Positions 43,701 through 54,600 of a stretch of DNA of 64,000 bases are shown here, piece by piece. Origin of the DNA: Diploscapter coronatus (Eukaryota; Nematoda; Chromadorea; Rhabditida; Rhabditidae); contig OZ038423.1 of the NCBI GenBank assembly GCA_964036155.1, forward strand, positions 16,941,249 through 17,005,248, in the 5' to 3' direction. The translations under genes were made by a program, and so were the position numbers. How positions within the stretch are numbered: position 1 is the stretch's first letter; the number at the start of each line of letters is the position of its first letter. The notes below the pieces were generated by a model. That model made no database searches, was not told where the DNA came from, and was given only the letters and a program-made list of their open reading frames with translations.

Positions 43701-46681
43701 TCCGGCTTTTCTGATTTCTCCTGCTTTTCGTCCTTCGAATTTGAGTCACTGAAATTTTGTAAATAAACAATCGAAATAGAAGCAAAGAAAAAATATTCCT
43801 ATAGAAGGTTGATACATAGAGGGGTATGCAACAAGACTTTGGCAGAATGTTTCGTAAGAATTCAATTTTTGACTAAAGAATAACTTACCCATTGGCTTCT
43901 TCAGCATGTTGCTGCAGCAGAAGAGGCACGTGGTAAACAGCGAGCACTTTGAGTTTCGTGACGAGGCACTCCAGGATTTGGAATAGCAGATCGCGGGACT
44001 GAAAATTAAAAGTATTGCGAAATCATATCGGTTTAAAACCGACAGTTAATACCGATTATTTCACCAAAGATTGCCGCTCTTTTCCACTTTCGTGTGGTTT
44101 CTCTCATTCTCGCCTTTCTTTCCTTGCCGTTTCTAGCTACGAAGAGAGTAGCGCTGCAAGCAACAGTAGCGTAGTGGTAGAGTGCATTGGAGATTTGCCA
44201 TTAACGATTGTACTTTCGAATAACTCTTCTCCAATAATTTTTGACGCAATTGCCTTTGATAGGCGAGATAGTGTCTTGAAGTGATAGAGACAGATAAACA
44301 TACGAAAATTGGAGGGAACTGTAATCTCGAGTGAAATGAAGAATATGAGGAAAAGCAATACGTCCTCGTTGCAAATATTAGCGGTCAATCAAATCACTTA
44401 CAGGTTCTCCTTGATCCTCCATTTTGGTCATAGTCTCTGTGATGCTGTTGAGAAGTCGGGCAGACATTATCTGTACCTGGATTGTGACTGTGTTGTCGTG
44501 CAGTTGGCGACAGAAAACGAATGCGACACTGAAATAGTAGATGAATTGAGATAAAAAAAAATAATCGTACTGAGAAAGCATGGGAAATGTGAATTGATTC
44601 CGCATGTGATGAAGCAGGTCTGCGAGAATGTGGTACATTGATGATCTGAAAATGAGCAGAATTTTACAGAAATTATGAAAGAAAATCATATTCGAGAAGA
44701 TGGGATACTCGGTTAAATTATTATTCGGGGAAGAATTATCACAAAACAATTACGAAAAGTGAACAGAAGATCTTCAAAAGTAGTATTTTACCTGAGCTGA
44801 TCGACAGAAGTGAATCCAGTGCCCAGCAAGTGCGTTTCAGACACGAGTCGAGGAAGGACTGCGATGAATTTGGAGCGTAAGTCAGAAGTGAAGAAGAATT
44901 TTAGGGTCATCAGCACATCTCTGAAAAATGAATGAAATGAATAGTGACAAATAAAAACAAATCCTACTTTCTGACAGTAATGGCGTCCGGAGGACAATTC
45001 TCGAGGAGCAGCATGACAGAACTGACCAGTAATTGTCCATTCGCGAGGATCACTTCCAGAAACTGAAAATATGAAAATAGTATAGGCGAAAGAAAGGATG
45101 AAACGAACCACGGGGATCTTGCCAACTTGGTTGACGAAATTGAGCACTTTGGCTTGCGAAACGTAGAATTCATCGACCAGATTCTTGTTGAGATTGGGCG
45201 AATTGATCATTTCTGGGGGGATTTGCAGACTCAGATATTGCAGACAGGATTGCAGGAAGTCGCTCGTCTGAAGAGAAATAGTATTAAACTGTCCATTCAA
45301 GACATAATTCAGACAGAATAGAAATCGATGAAAGAGGTTTCAGATTATTGGAAAGCTCACAATATGTTCGAGTAACATAAACTTTCTTCTTCAACAGCAT
45401 GATTTTCTCGAAAATGTTTATTAAAGTTTATAAGAAATCGTTATTATCCGGAATCCAGTCCGATTATGTTGAAATCTAACCTCTTGCTGAACATTTTGCT
45501 TGAAGTGCTGATAGAAGAGGATGACGAGGTTGGGGAATTCCTGTATCACTTTGACGGACTGAGAGGCGCGCGGAATCAGGTTGTACTGAAAATAATTGCA
45601 TGAACTCCTTTGAAGATAGAAATAGCCTAACCTTGGCCTCTGAGTTCGGATTTAAGTAGACGGACATCGAATAGAAACAATCCCGGAGATACTGAAATTT
45701 ATTCAATTTTCTTAGGAATCTACCAAGCGAATAACCTCTTCAATGAGCATTTCCTCTTTGGGCTGCGCACTCGGTCGCAATTCTTTCAACTCGAACATTC
45801 TCGTGTTGCAGACCAGCGTGCAGATGTCCCGAATCACTTTCTTGAAATGCGCGTACACGTTGCTCACCTGCAAAGCCAAAATTTAAAAGACATGTAAAGG
45901 ACACCTTTGAAAAAGTCGTGTTATTTTTTCCTAAGATATCATATTCTTTCGGATGTCATATTTCATCTTGCCCCGCAAGATAAAAAAATAAAAACTGACT
46001 TCTTGTGAGAACTGGAATCTGCTAGCCTTTCCCTGATCAAGGAGAATCTTGATTGTGAGAATGGCGTTCTCCTCGTTCTCGATGGTGAGCAGTCGCAGCA
46101 TCGCCTTCTGGATTTCCTTCGTCAGATTCTTCAGCGCCTCGTTTGTCGACGTCCGCAGAATGATTTCGAGCATCAGTTTTCGTAGCTGCTGAAAAATAAT
46201 AATTGAAAAACCAGTTCAGAAAATTCATCACAGACCTGAGTGTTGTTTTCCGAGATGAATTGCGGCGAAGTTTCGAAGAAGATTTTGAGAAAACAGCGAA
46301 TCAGATTCTCCCATTGAGGACTATAGACCGTGGGAGAATTGTAGACGTCGATCGTCGACCAAATTTCCTACAATTAATTTACAAAGACTACGAAATTTCA
46401 GAAATAAAAAGAACGATAACAACTGTTTTAGGAGAAATTGCGCGTCTCCTTTCCAAATCTCTAAACCCTATCACCCTGGATCCAATATCTTCTACAACTT
46501 TATAATTCTTGTGAAATTTCTACTCATGCAATAGCATTTTCCTGTTCCTGTATACCTGCAGAGCCTTCAATTTGAAATCGTCTCTATGACTGAAATCGCT
46601 GAGATTTCGAATGAGATTGGCGATTTGGTTGGAGACCGTAGACTGGTTGGGCTGGTTGGGGAAGGAGGATGTCGAAGCCAT
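22739..46681 (-). CDS. TRRAP: TRRAP/Tra1, giant PIKK-family scaffold of SAGA and NuA4/TIP60 acetyltransferase complexes
   Basis: Recruits histone acetyltransferase complexes to activators in the nucleus. The start ATG at 46681 opens a Ser/Gln/Asn-rich leader into a long alpha-helical HEAT solenoid. Landmarks: [13 protein letters not shown] near 41710-41760, matching the conserved LGKFGG element; a FAT region roughly 27-35 kb; then a PI3K-like region with [12 protein letters not shown] (about 25.4 kb) and [17 protein letters not shown] (about 23.6 kb). The C-terminus is [14 protein letters not shown], the HPW-type ending of TRRAP. Kinase DFG/HRD motifs are missing, as known for this pseudokinase. 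By eye there are roughly 90 exons, most under 200 bp. The coding total appears compatible with the family's usual 3800-4000 residues, but I did not place every junction. Last exons checked for phase: about 23661-23503, 23263-23172, 22839-22739. The start lies 48 nt after a TTTTGCAG acceptor. Confidence 0.94.
26519..27021. mobile_element. 503-bp mariner-like MITE in a TRRAP intron
   Basis: The ends TCGGTTGTCCCGAAA (26519) and TTTCGGGACGACCGA (ending 27021) are inverted repeats of mariner type. Each is flanked by TA (26517-26518 and 27022-27023), the expected target duplication. No transposase frame is visible inside, so it is non-autonomous. It explains most of the longest intron in the 3' part of TRRAP. 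Confidence 0.85.
43581..43752 (-). other. TRRAP: TRRAP charged low-complexity linker
   Basis: This exon encodes a run of Lys-Pro-Asp/Glu-Lys repeats ([20 protein letters not shown]) followed by a more ordinary Arg/Ser segment ([15 protein letters not shown]). It is a flexible, highly charged insertion between helical repeats. Whether other TRRAP proteins have it at this position cannot be told from here. Confidence 0.7.
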
Positions 46682-47147
46682 TCTGAGGGTTCGCGATTAG
46701 AAATGGCAGGACTGATCACATCAAATTCCTGCAAAATGAAACAACTGAAGCTTCGAAGAGGAAAATAAAGCAAAACCAGTGAAGAATGAGGGTTCAAGCT
46801 TCCTGTTTGATGTCAGCAGGCTTTCCTGACTGAATTAGTAAGAAAAGAAACTAAGCAATCGCGAAAATCCAACAAAAATAAAATGGAAATGGCAGAAAAT
46901 GACAAAAATTTTGAATTGTCCTCGACCGCTTGCGAAAATCACCCATTCGGGCACTCGTGTTTGACACACACTCCCTCACTCTCTCTCCACTTCTCTGCTT
47001 CTCTGTCTCTGACTCTAGCCGTTCGATTTTCAACTTTCGAATTCTCACTTTTCTTTTTCTTCGGATTTTCTCGAGTTTCGAAATTTTCAGATTCCCAGTG
47101 AATTCTCGAACATCTGAGCTAAAGCGACACCTCAACCTCGTGCAATA
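46682..47147. promoter_or_regulatory. Divergent promoter region TRRAP / LSM4
   Basis: 466 bp between the two start codons. It contains a TTTTGCAG acceptor 48 nt before the TRRAP ATG and an AAATTTTCAG acceptor ending at 47090, 57 nt before the LSM4 ATG. Both are compatible with spliced-leader addition. The LSM4-facing half carries a long pyrimidine-rich stretch (about 46965-47065) with CTCTCT and TTTTCTTTTTC blocks. No TATA box. Confidence 0.6.
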
Positions 47148-48269
47148 ATGGTGGTAAGTCATCAAGTTTGAGACTCTAAAATTTGAAAGAACTTAAAAAG
47201 TGATCCTGCTGAATTTCAGCTTCCCCTGTCCCTACTGCGCACAGCCCAGAACCACCCGATGCTGGTCGAGTTGAAGAGCGGCGAAACGTACAACGGCCAT
47301 CTGCAGTCCTGCGATTCCTGGATGAACATTCATCTCAGAGACGTCATTTTTACTTCCAAGGTAAGTTAATTTTTTTCCAGAAACATAAAATAGTTATCCG
47401 AGTTTGTCATAATCAAATGGAAATATAACTCTTCGTTCGAGGTTGAAAATTTATAAAAACCCATAGTCCATGATGATAAATTGGTGCTAGAGAATTTGGA
47501 CATGAATTTCGTCAATCTGGAGGAACGTGCTAGGGATTAATCAGATTATTTTGACCTCATTCCTATCATGTTCGTTAATGAAAGAAGACAGGCACACGGC
47601 ATGATTAACAATGCCACAGGTTCATTCATAATCACGAACAAGAGATGGGATAGGCACCAAATAGTTCATTTCGGAAATTTGAAATTGAAACTGAAATTTC
47701 TGCACTCTAAATCGCAGAATCAATGTTCATGAGTGTTCTTTTCAGAACTAGGCAGGGCTTAAGACAAAATTTTCGTGCGTGCCCCCTTAAGCCAAAGTGT
47801 TTAGTGAAAATTTTGTTGCGTAACTTCTGTGCATCACTTTTCTATTGAAAAACATAGTCTAGCGTACCCCTAAAATTTCTCGTCTGGCTGAAAGTCTGGT
47901 TATTTTCAATTTCTGAACAAGGGTGAACTCGTATTATTATTATTATTATTTTTATGCGAAATACCTCAAATTTAATTTCGGAAAATAAATGACCTATTTT
48001 AGGACGGTGACAAATTCTTCAAGATGCCGGAAGTGTACATTCGAGGATCGACGATCAAGTACCTGCGAATTCCTGAAACTGTAAGGAGGATTTGTATTTC
48101 TGATCGGTATCGATTTGTGTTGCAGGTGGTTGATCTGGTGAAGAACGAAGTGCAGGAGGTGAGACGACAGCAGAAGGACGCACAGAAAGTGAGGAAACAG
48201 ATGCGAGGGGGCGGGGCTCCGAGAGGAGCACCCAGGGGTGGAGCGGCTCCCAGAGGCAGGGGCAAGTAA
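47148..48269 (+). CDS. LSM4: U6 snRNA-associated Sm-like protein LSM4
   Basis: One subunit of the Lsm1-7 (mRNA decay, cytoplasm) and Lsm2-8 (U6 snRNP, nucleus) rings. Exons 47148-47153, 47220-47360, 48003-48080 and 48126-48269 give 122 residues. The first exon codes only Met-Val. The Sm1 motif reads [15 protein letters not shown]...MNIHLRDV; the Sm2 motif is [13 protein letters not shown]. The C-terminal tail is Gly/Arg/Pro-rich ([13 protein letters not shown]), typical of LSM4 and likely involved in P-body assembly. The third intron (48081-48125, 45 nt) is in frame and has no stop, but splicing restores the Sm2 core, so it is a true intron. The second intron is 642 nt and contains imperfect hairpins at about 47555-47665 and 47760-47830. 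TAA at 48267. Confidence 0.96.
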
Positions 48270-48596
48270 ATGTATGTTCGCTCAGACAGTTTTCATCTTT
48301 CAATTACGCCAAAACGGTTATTTAATGTATCTCTTATTTTTATTTTATCCAAAACAATAAATTATTTGTACGACATTTTTTCAATGTAGGAGTAATCTAG
48401 AAATTTGCTGAAAGACTTAAACCACTAACAAACTAACTGCTGCATGCCAGCTATGCAGAATATTACCAATGAGATACAGTGTAGTGTCTTTTGTTGTCTT
48501 GTCTACTTTCACTCGCCCTGCCTGTGTTGCCTATCGATTATCAGTTCTCAGTTCCTATCCTCTTCATTTCCAAACAAGTCTTTCCCTTCTCTGTAA
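48270..48596 (+). other. LSM4-PEX13 intergenic region
   Basis: 327 bp. A poly(A) signal AATAAA lies at 48356-48361, followed about 100-200 bp later by several possible acceptors (GATACAG near 48479, TTCTCAG near 48551) before the PEX13 ATG. The spacing would suit a two-gene operon with trans-splicing of PEX13. It would also suit a short independent promoter. Confidence 0.45.
48356..48361 (+). terminator. Poly(A) signal of LSM4
   Basis: AATAAA 87 nt after the LSM4 stop codon. Confidence 0.65.
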
Positions 48597-50799
48597 ATGT
48601 CGATCCCGACATCCCTCGGCCAGCCCAGCAGTTCTGCAGCAGTGGACATTAATTCAGTTCCTCCTTTGCCCCCTCGACCCTATCAGGAACAGAATGCTTA
48701 CGGAATGTCCCATCTCAACAACCCATATGGAGGTTAGGAAATCGTCTTTTATTCTGTTCCTTTCTCGTTTGATCTAAATATATTTTCTTTCAGGGTTTGG
48801 GAGCTACAGCAACTACGGAATGCCGATGTCTTATGGAATGGGCATGTGGGTTTATTTTTTCACGTTTACTGAACAAAACGCGAACTAAAAGAATTCAATA
48901 TTGAAAGCAATGAAATCTAAAAAGAATGCTTCAATAGTTTAGTAGCTTGAACAAAATATAGTTGGTAGATCGAGAGGTTCCGTCACAAGTCATCTTAATT
49001 CTCATGACAATTTCGAACGTTTATCGTTATCAAATTCGGTTAAATTTTGCGGATATGTTTTCCATTGTGGGCTGTAAAAAGTACTTTCATTTTGACTTGA
49101 ACTTTTCTCCTGAATTGGCGAAGAATAGCACCATGACATGTGATACAAATTTTTGATCAGTCTAATATAAAATCCAGCTTTTAGGTATGGGACTGGAGGT
49201 TTATACGGGAATAGCTACGGACATGGAGCAATGGGTCCGTACGGGTATGGCACTGGTCCTGAAAGCCAATTCGCTAGATTAGCTGAAGGTTTCAATGATG
49301 ACTGAGATAATTTAGAGCTGAATTTCCAGAACAATCTCGAGGTGCTTTCCAGTCGATCGAGTCCGTTGTGATGGCCGTATCTTCTGTCGCGAACATGCTC
49401 AGCTCCACTCACAATGCAGTGTACAGCTCTTTCCGGGCAGTTATTGGGGTTGTTGAACAATTTGCACGGCTAAAAGGACAGGTAAGTCAATGAACACAGG
49501 CTGTATTTACTTAGATCGAGAAAATTTGCAATTATTTCTCCTGGACACTAACTTTGCTAGACTTTAAATGATAGATTTTCAAGGAAAAATCTGAAACAAC
49601 TTTTATCTGATGCACCTCACTATCATTTAATCGAAAGCTATTTTATCATTGCGAAAACAACTGTACAAATAATCTTTCCAGCTCACATCTGTCGTGGTTT
49701 CCCTCTCTATCGTCCGTCTTCTGATCCGTCTGTGGCGTCGTCTTTTAGTCTTTCTCCGTCTCAAGCCCGCCAATTATGCAAGTGAAATTGAATTGGCTTG
49801 GGGCGAGTCGAAACAACCATACGGTACAGCGTACGATCTGAAAAAGTAAATAAACATCTTTCAGGCTCTGAAATCCTGGGTCCTTCTGCCAGCTCCTCTG
49901 CTGTCAACTGGCCTTCTCTTCTCTTCTGGGTTGTTGCTCTAGGAGGTTTGTGAGAAAATCACTTCTTCGCATAAATATTTTTGTTTAAATTTTAGGACCA
50001 TGGTTGATTTATAAGTGCGTGAGTCAAATGGTGAAAACTGTAGAAGAGAAGAGAAAATGGGCCACAGGAAATGGAGAACATTATACTGCACAGGTAGCTG
50101 ATTTTCGAGTCGATACAGAATAATTCACTTCTAATCAAACAATTAAGCTAAAGATATTTAACGTTGAAGCTCCTTTTCTATTATACAAAAGCTGTACTTC
50201 AAGTGTATTATTCACATTCAGAAATTTTACATTTCTAACTTAGAAAGATATACAGTAGCTGACAAAAGTATTGAGCTCACCCTCGTTTATTATTCCACTT
50301 CAGTTTAGGCTTTAGCATTTATTTGATACACTGGAATAACTTATACGTGTTCTTGTGTGTGCAAAATTTAAACTCAATCCGATAAGTAAAAAAGGCTGTA
50401 CGAGTGGCTGAAAATCATAAGATATTAGAGGCTGGCCCAAAACTTATCCGCTACTGTACATTGTGATATTTTATTCATTTTCAGGGCTTATATTCATTCC
50501 AAGCCGGTAATGAGCAAGAGCTCAGCTTTATGAATGGAGAAATTTTGCGTGTTGCTCCTAAAGAAGAACAGCCCAAGGTTAGAGGATGGTTGTTGGCTAG
50601 GTTGGTTGATTTCAATAGTTTCCTCATAAAAATGTTTGTTAGCACAAAAGAGGGCGATCGAATTGGTCTAGTGCCGATCAACTACGTGAAGATAGTTGGG
50701 AGGAAGACGGACTCGCCCCCCGCACAGCCCACAGACAGCATTTCCAAGTTCGAGAGTGCATTCAGAACTGGCAGTGGCACTCCGTCCAGATGGAAATAA
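48597..50799 (+). CDS. PEX13: Peroxisomal import docking protein PEX13
   Basis: Integral peroxisomal membrane protein that docks the PEX5 receptor with PEX14. Exons 48597-48732, 48794-48845, 49185-49288, 49330-49481, 49682-49823, 49865-49945, 49996-50093, 50485-50600 and 50643-50799 give 345 residues. The N-terminus has a Pro motif (PPLPPRPY), then a Gly/Tyr/Met-rich segment (GYGTGP, YGMPMSYGMG) like the FG-type phase in other PEX13 proteins. The middle is helical (SVVMAVSSVANMLSSTH...VVSLSIVRLLIRLWRR) with a second hydrophobic stretch LLFWVVALGGPWLIY. The SH3 domain starts near residue 256 (LYSFQAGNEQELSF) and ends with LVPINYVKIVG. Its coding is split by a 42-nt intron (50601-50642) that is in frame and stopless; removal gives GWLLASTKEGDRIGLVP, the expected SH3 core. 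Intron 7 holds a Tc1-like MITE. Confidence 0.95.
50253..50456. mobile_element. 204-bp Tc1/mariner-type MITE in PEX13 intron 7
   Basis: The left end CAGTAGCTGACAAAAGTATT is the typical Tc1-family terminal motif. The right end, ...ACTTATCCGCTACTG, is its imperfect inverse. TA flanks both ends (50251-50252 and 50457-50458). There is no transposase. Confidence 0.9.
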
Positions 50800-50836
50800 T
50801 TCCTATTTTTATTATTTTTTATTTTATAAAAATAAC

Positions 50837-50842
50837 AATAAA
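50837..50842 (+). terminator. Poly(A) signal of PEX13
   Basis: AATAAA 38 nt after the PEX13 TAA. A second one lies at about 50870. Confidence 0.65.
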
Positions 50843-51623
50843 ATGATTCGATTGAGAGTCAATGGATGTGAATAAAGGACTATCAGCTAAATGAATGGAG
50901 ATGCATCTCTCTGCCTGAACGCCGAGGGATTCAGTAATACATGTATTTGTAACAGAGAACAAAAGAGACAAAGACATTATTAATGAGCAGATAAAGAAGA
51001 AATGATATCGATTCCTAAGGCAAAATAGATTAGATTGAAAGTGATACAAATGAGCAGTGGATGAAGATGAATATCGTAATCCTCTAATAGACAGATGATA
51101 GAGATAGAGATAAATAGAGGAGGAGAGAAGAAGAGCAAGTTGATCCTCTATTAGAGGGTTCACGATAAGCAAGAAGAGAAGCAACTTTTAGGATTTGAAA
51201 ATTTATTCTTTTATAAATTGCAAAATAATAACTGAAAATTCATGTCAAATCTTGAAAATTGATAGAGGAGAAGTGTCAGGTGAAAAAATGAAAATAGAGG
51301 TGTGCAGAAAAGGCGTTGAAAATTTCAAAATACACTCTGCACACCTCTTTAAAGAATGGCTAAGAGAAGAGGGGCCCGCATTTGATGATCAATGTGATGA
51401 TCGAATTTAGCGATGTGAATGTGTGAATGGTTGTGGTCGAGTCGAGTGTCGAGTGGAATGTTTACGTAATTCGAATTGGCAGCACGAGGTGGAATTGGCA
51501 GTTTTCGTCTTGATTGTGCTTTGCCTAGTGTCTGGAATTATCAGCTAAATTTGAACTCCATCTATCTCGAAATACCTATTTTTAATTAGAATATAATTTA
51601 GGATAATTGGGCAATGCTCATAA
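50843..51623. other. Convergent 3' region PEX13/peroxidase
   Basis: About 780 bp with no supported gene. It is purine-rich around 51060-51140 (AGAGATAGAGATAAATAGAG type). A minus-strand AATAAA at 51202-51207 could end the peroxidase transcript. Confidence 0.5.
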
Positions 51624-54600
51624 TTAATCCCTCCAGTGATTCAAATCCATTCTGGGTATTTGGCTGCACGGTGTCAAATGACCAACTCGGAACGCTTCTC
51701 GTGGTATCATCTAAATTGAGTTGTGGATAGGACGATAAATTAAACGCAAAATTGTTAAATCTTACCGTAATCGTATTCGTATTATCGCAAATAATTCGAC
51801 TCAACGAACTCTTTCGAATTTCCGATAACTGCCTTCGTGTGAATACACCAGGGTTTTCATAATATAACCTAAATTAGAATTATGAAGGGCGAAATATTCA
51901 TTAGTGGGTAAATTTTCTTTAAGTCAACTTCACTCACTTCCCATCCCCATCTTATTGAGATCTTCATTCAATGTCTGCACAAAACTATAATTCGCTCAGA
52001 AACTGAAGATTACAAATGGTTGTAGGTGCGGATGAGTGAAGATCACATTAGACCATATCATTTAGAATAGTTTATTTTTAAAAAATCATAATCATCCTGT
52101 ACCTATCACCATCCCTAGTTCGCCTGAATTGCGGTCCAACAATGCATGCAACAGTAGGTCCAACCAGTCCTCTGATGACGGGATCTTCCATCAGAGCCCC
52201 AACCCACAAGTCGATTTTGTTCACATCTCCATAGACATTGCGCAGCTTGGTTCGTGTGCCAGGATGCAAAATTTCGCGAGACAACTAGAAGAGAAGTTAT
52301 TGCATTTTTCGATCAATTTAAAACTACATCTTCAAAGCTATTTGCCCTGTCCATTCCACAGAGTTCGCGGTATTTCGTATAGCTCTGATGACCGTGGTCT
52401 CTGCCTCTCTGAATTAGTATGACCCAACTATATCTGGAGTACTTTTGCAGTGTATTCAGAAAATTCTAATGTAAATTGCCTTAAACGAGTTTCAAGGAAA
52501 TATAGATTTATATGTTGTAAGATATCCGCTGAAGCTAAAGTCGCATACCTGAATATTGATGGAGCTGAGATCGGTCGAACCGAACATATTCTCAGAAATG
52601 GTCATTGCAACTCGTTGCGGTCGTTTGACGTGCTGAGAGAACATTCCACGAATTATAGGATCCACTCCACCCTAAGAAAAGGAGAAAATTAGTTGAAAAC
52701 TGGAAGATAGAAAAGGTGTACTTCATTGACTAGAACGTCTGAATGCAGAGTGCCGTGTTGCAGAGGAAGAGCACCGAACGAAATGTTGCGGAAACTCGTG
52801 TCCAATCGTTGATAAACTTCCTGAATATTAAGTACAAATGAAGAAAGAAAGAAATCATAAAGTTTCGTAATGATTTTGTCAAACATAAGAAAGCGATGAA
52901 TGAAGTTTGAACTTATAGCTTTATTCTCGCCCCGCTTCTAACTTCCAAATGATGCGAACCTGAATCATTCCATGTCCGAATCGGAAGGCCGCCGAAGTGA
53001 ATTCGTTCGCGATTGTGGCGTCGATGCTTGGATCATACCCCCTGTAATCGCCCACAACTGAAGCAAATGCTGCTCCGAGAATCTTAGGGAGCCATTCTCT
53101 GAAATTAGAAATTGTGAAGTGAGATGAAACTGACAAAGGAAGTTTCTGAAGTGTCCACTCCTCCAATTTGGCTGATATTCTCATCAAGAGGGTATTCATG
53201 ACGTTGGTCATGAATCTGGAGTTAGAAATGCTAACGGACAACGGTTCAGGCTGGGAAACGTAAACACCGTTCTATGCAGCAGGAAAAGTAAACGCCGGTT
53301 AGTGTGCAGTAGAGAAAAACAAAACGATAATGTATGCTAACTTCTGATTTCAATTTTGCATGCAATTTTCTGCGATTCAAAATAACGTTCACGTTTCCCT
53401 GTCTGAACCGCCCTCCGTCAGCACTTTCTGACTTAAGATTCGCGATCAGCGTCATGAAATACCTCCTTGGTGAAAAGTAAGCTAGATCGAAGGCGGACAT
53501 TTCGGAAGCTTTCCTTGTGAGCAGCATAAAAATTCACCTGTAAACAATAGCCTGTACTTCAGCACCGACGATCTTCCTAGTCTCGAGGAAAACTCGATCG
53601 CCACTCCAACGGGGGTTCAGTCGACTAAGAACATTCGCTATTCTGGAAATATTCAATTAGATGAGGTTGAAACAAAACACTTCTCTTACCTATTGTGTTC
53701 TCTAGTGAATATCGTGTGCCAAGCAGATAGACCAACGAACAGATTGACTCGACTGTCACCCGCTGTGAAGACCACGTTGCAATCCGCACGATTACGACAT
53801 TTGGTTTGATCGAAAGGAAGGGCTGAAAGTAGTACAATTTTGAGATAAAAATGAATGACTAAATTCAAAAATCTTTAAAAATTACTTCTGGGATTTTCAA
53901 AAACCAACTAACGAAAATGGAAGAGGACTAGAATTTGGGTAAAGTTTATCTGAAATGGGACGAAAATTTTCATATACCTCTGATCAAACTTCACAAGTGA
54001 TAAAATAATCCAAGTTTAAAAATGTTTAATAACAAAAATCATACTGAGCATTCCGTTGAACATGGGCAGCTTGAGGAATCCAGTGTTGCCATTTCGGAAT
54101 TTCTGCGAATCGTGAACAGACGAACCATAGATGGGGGAAGCATCGATGTAGCCTAAAGTGAGGAAATGAACTAGAGTGCATAAGAAAGCTCAGCATACCG
54201 GTGTTCTCGCTGAGTTGTTGTCTCGGCTTCGTTTTCCCAGATCCACAAATAGGCGAAGATCTCGAAACTCGAATGCATCCGTTCTTCTTGAAGTTGCTGT
54301 TTGGCTCGTCTCGCTCCAAAGGCACCATCATGCAACGGCTGGTAACGTTCTGGCACACATTGCATTTCGACGAGGGAACGAGGGTGGTCTGAAAGTCTCA
54401 TCTTCAACGCTGACTAAAATTACATCCCATAGGTAAGTTTGCCATTCAACGAAGCTGATCTTCATCATAAAACGTTAAAAAAGATGCGATTGTGAGTACT
54501 TGTGTACCACACTCTATCTCTCCTTATTTGCTCGCTTTTCTCTTTGAGACAAAAACGCTCATCCTGTGGGATAAAAGTGCATGTAGCCAAAGAATGATCT

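Noticed and set aside
47555..47830. Hairpins in LSM4 intron 2 as a microRNA or snoRNA gene
   Set aside because: Pairing is imperfect and short, with no box motifs or mature-length stem that would support an RNA gene.
53246..53527. 93-codon minus-strand frame within the peroxidase
   Set aside because: It falls in the 439-nt intron between exons 53642-53538 and 53098-52960; skipping it joins AIVYR to EWLPKILG as the family requires.
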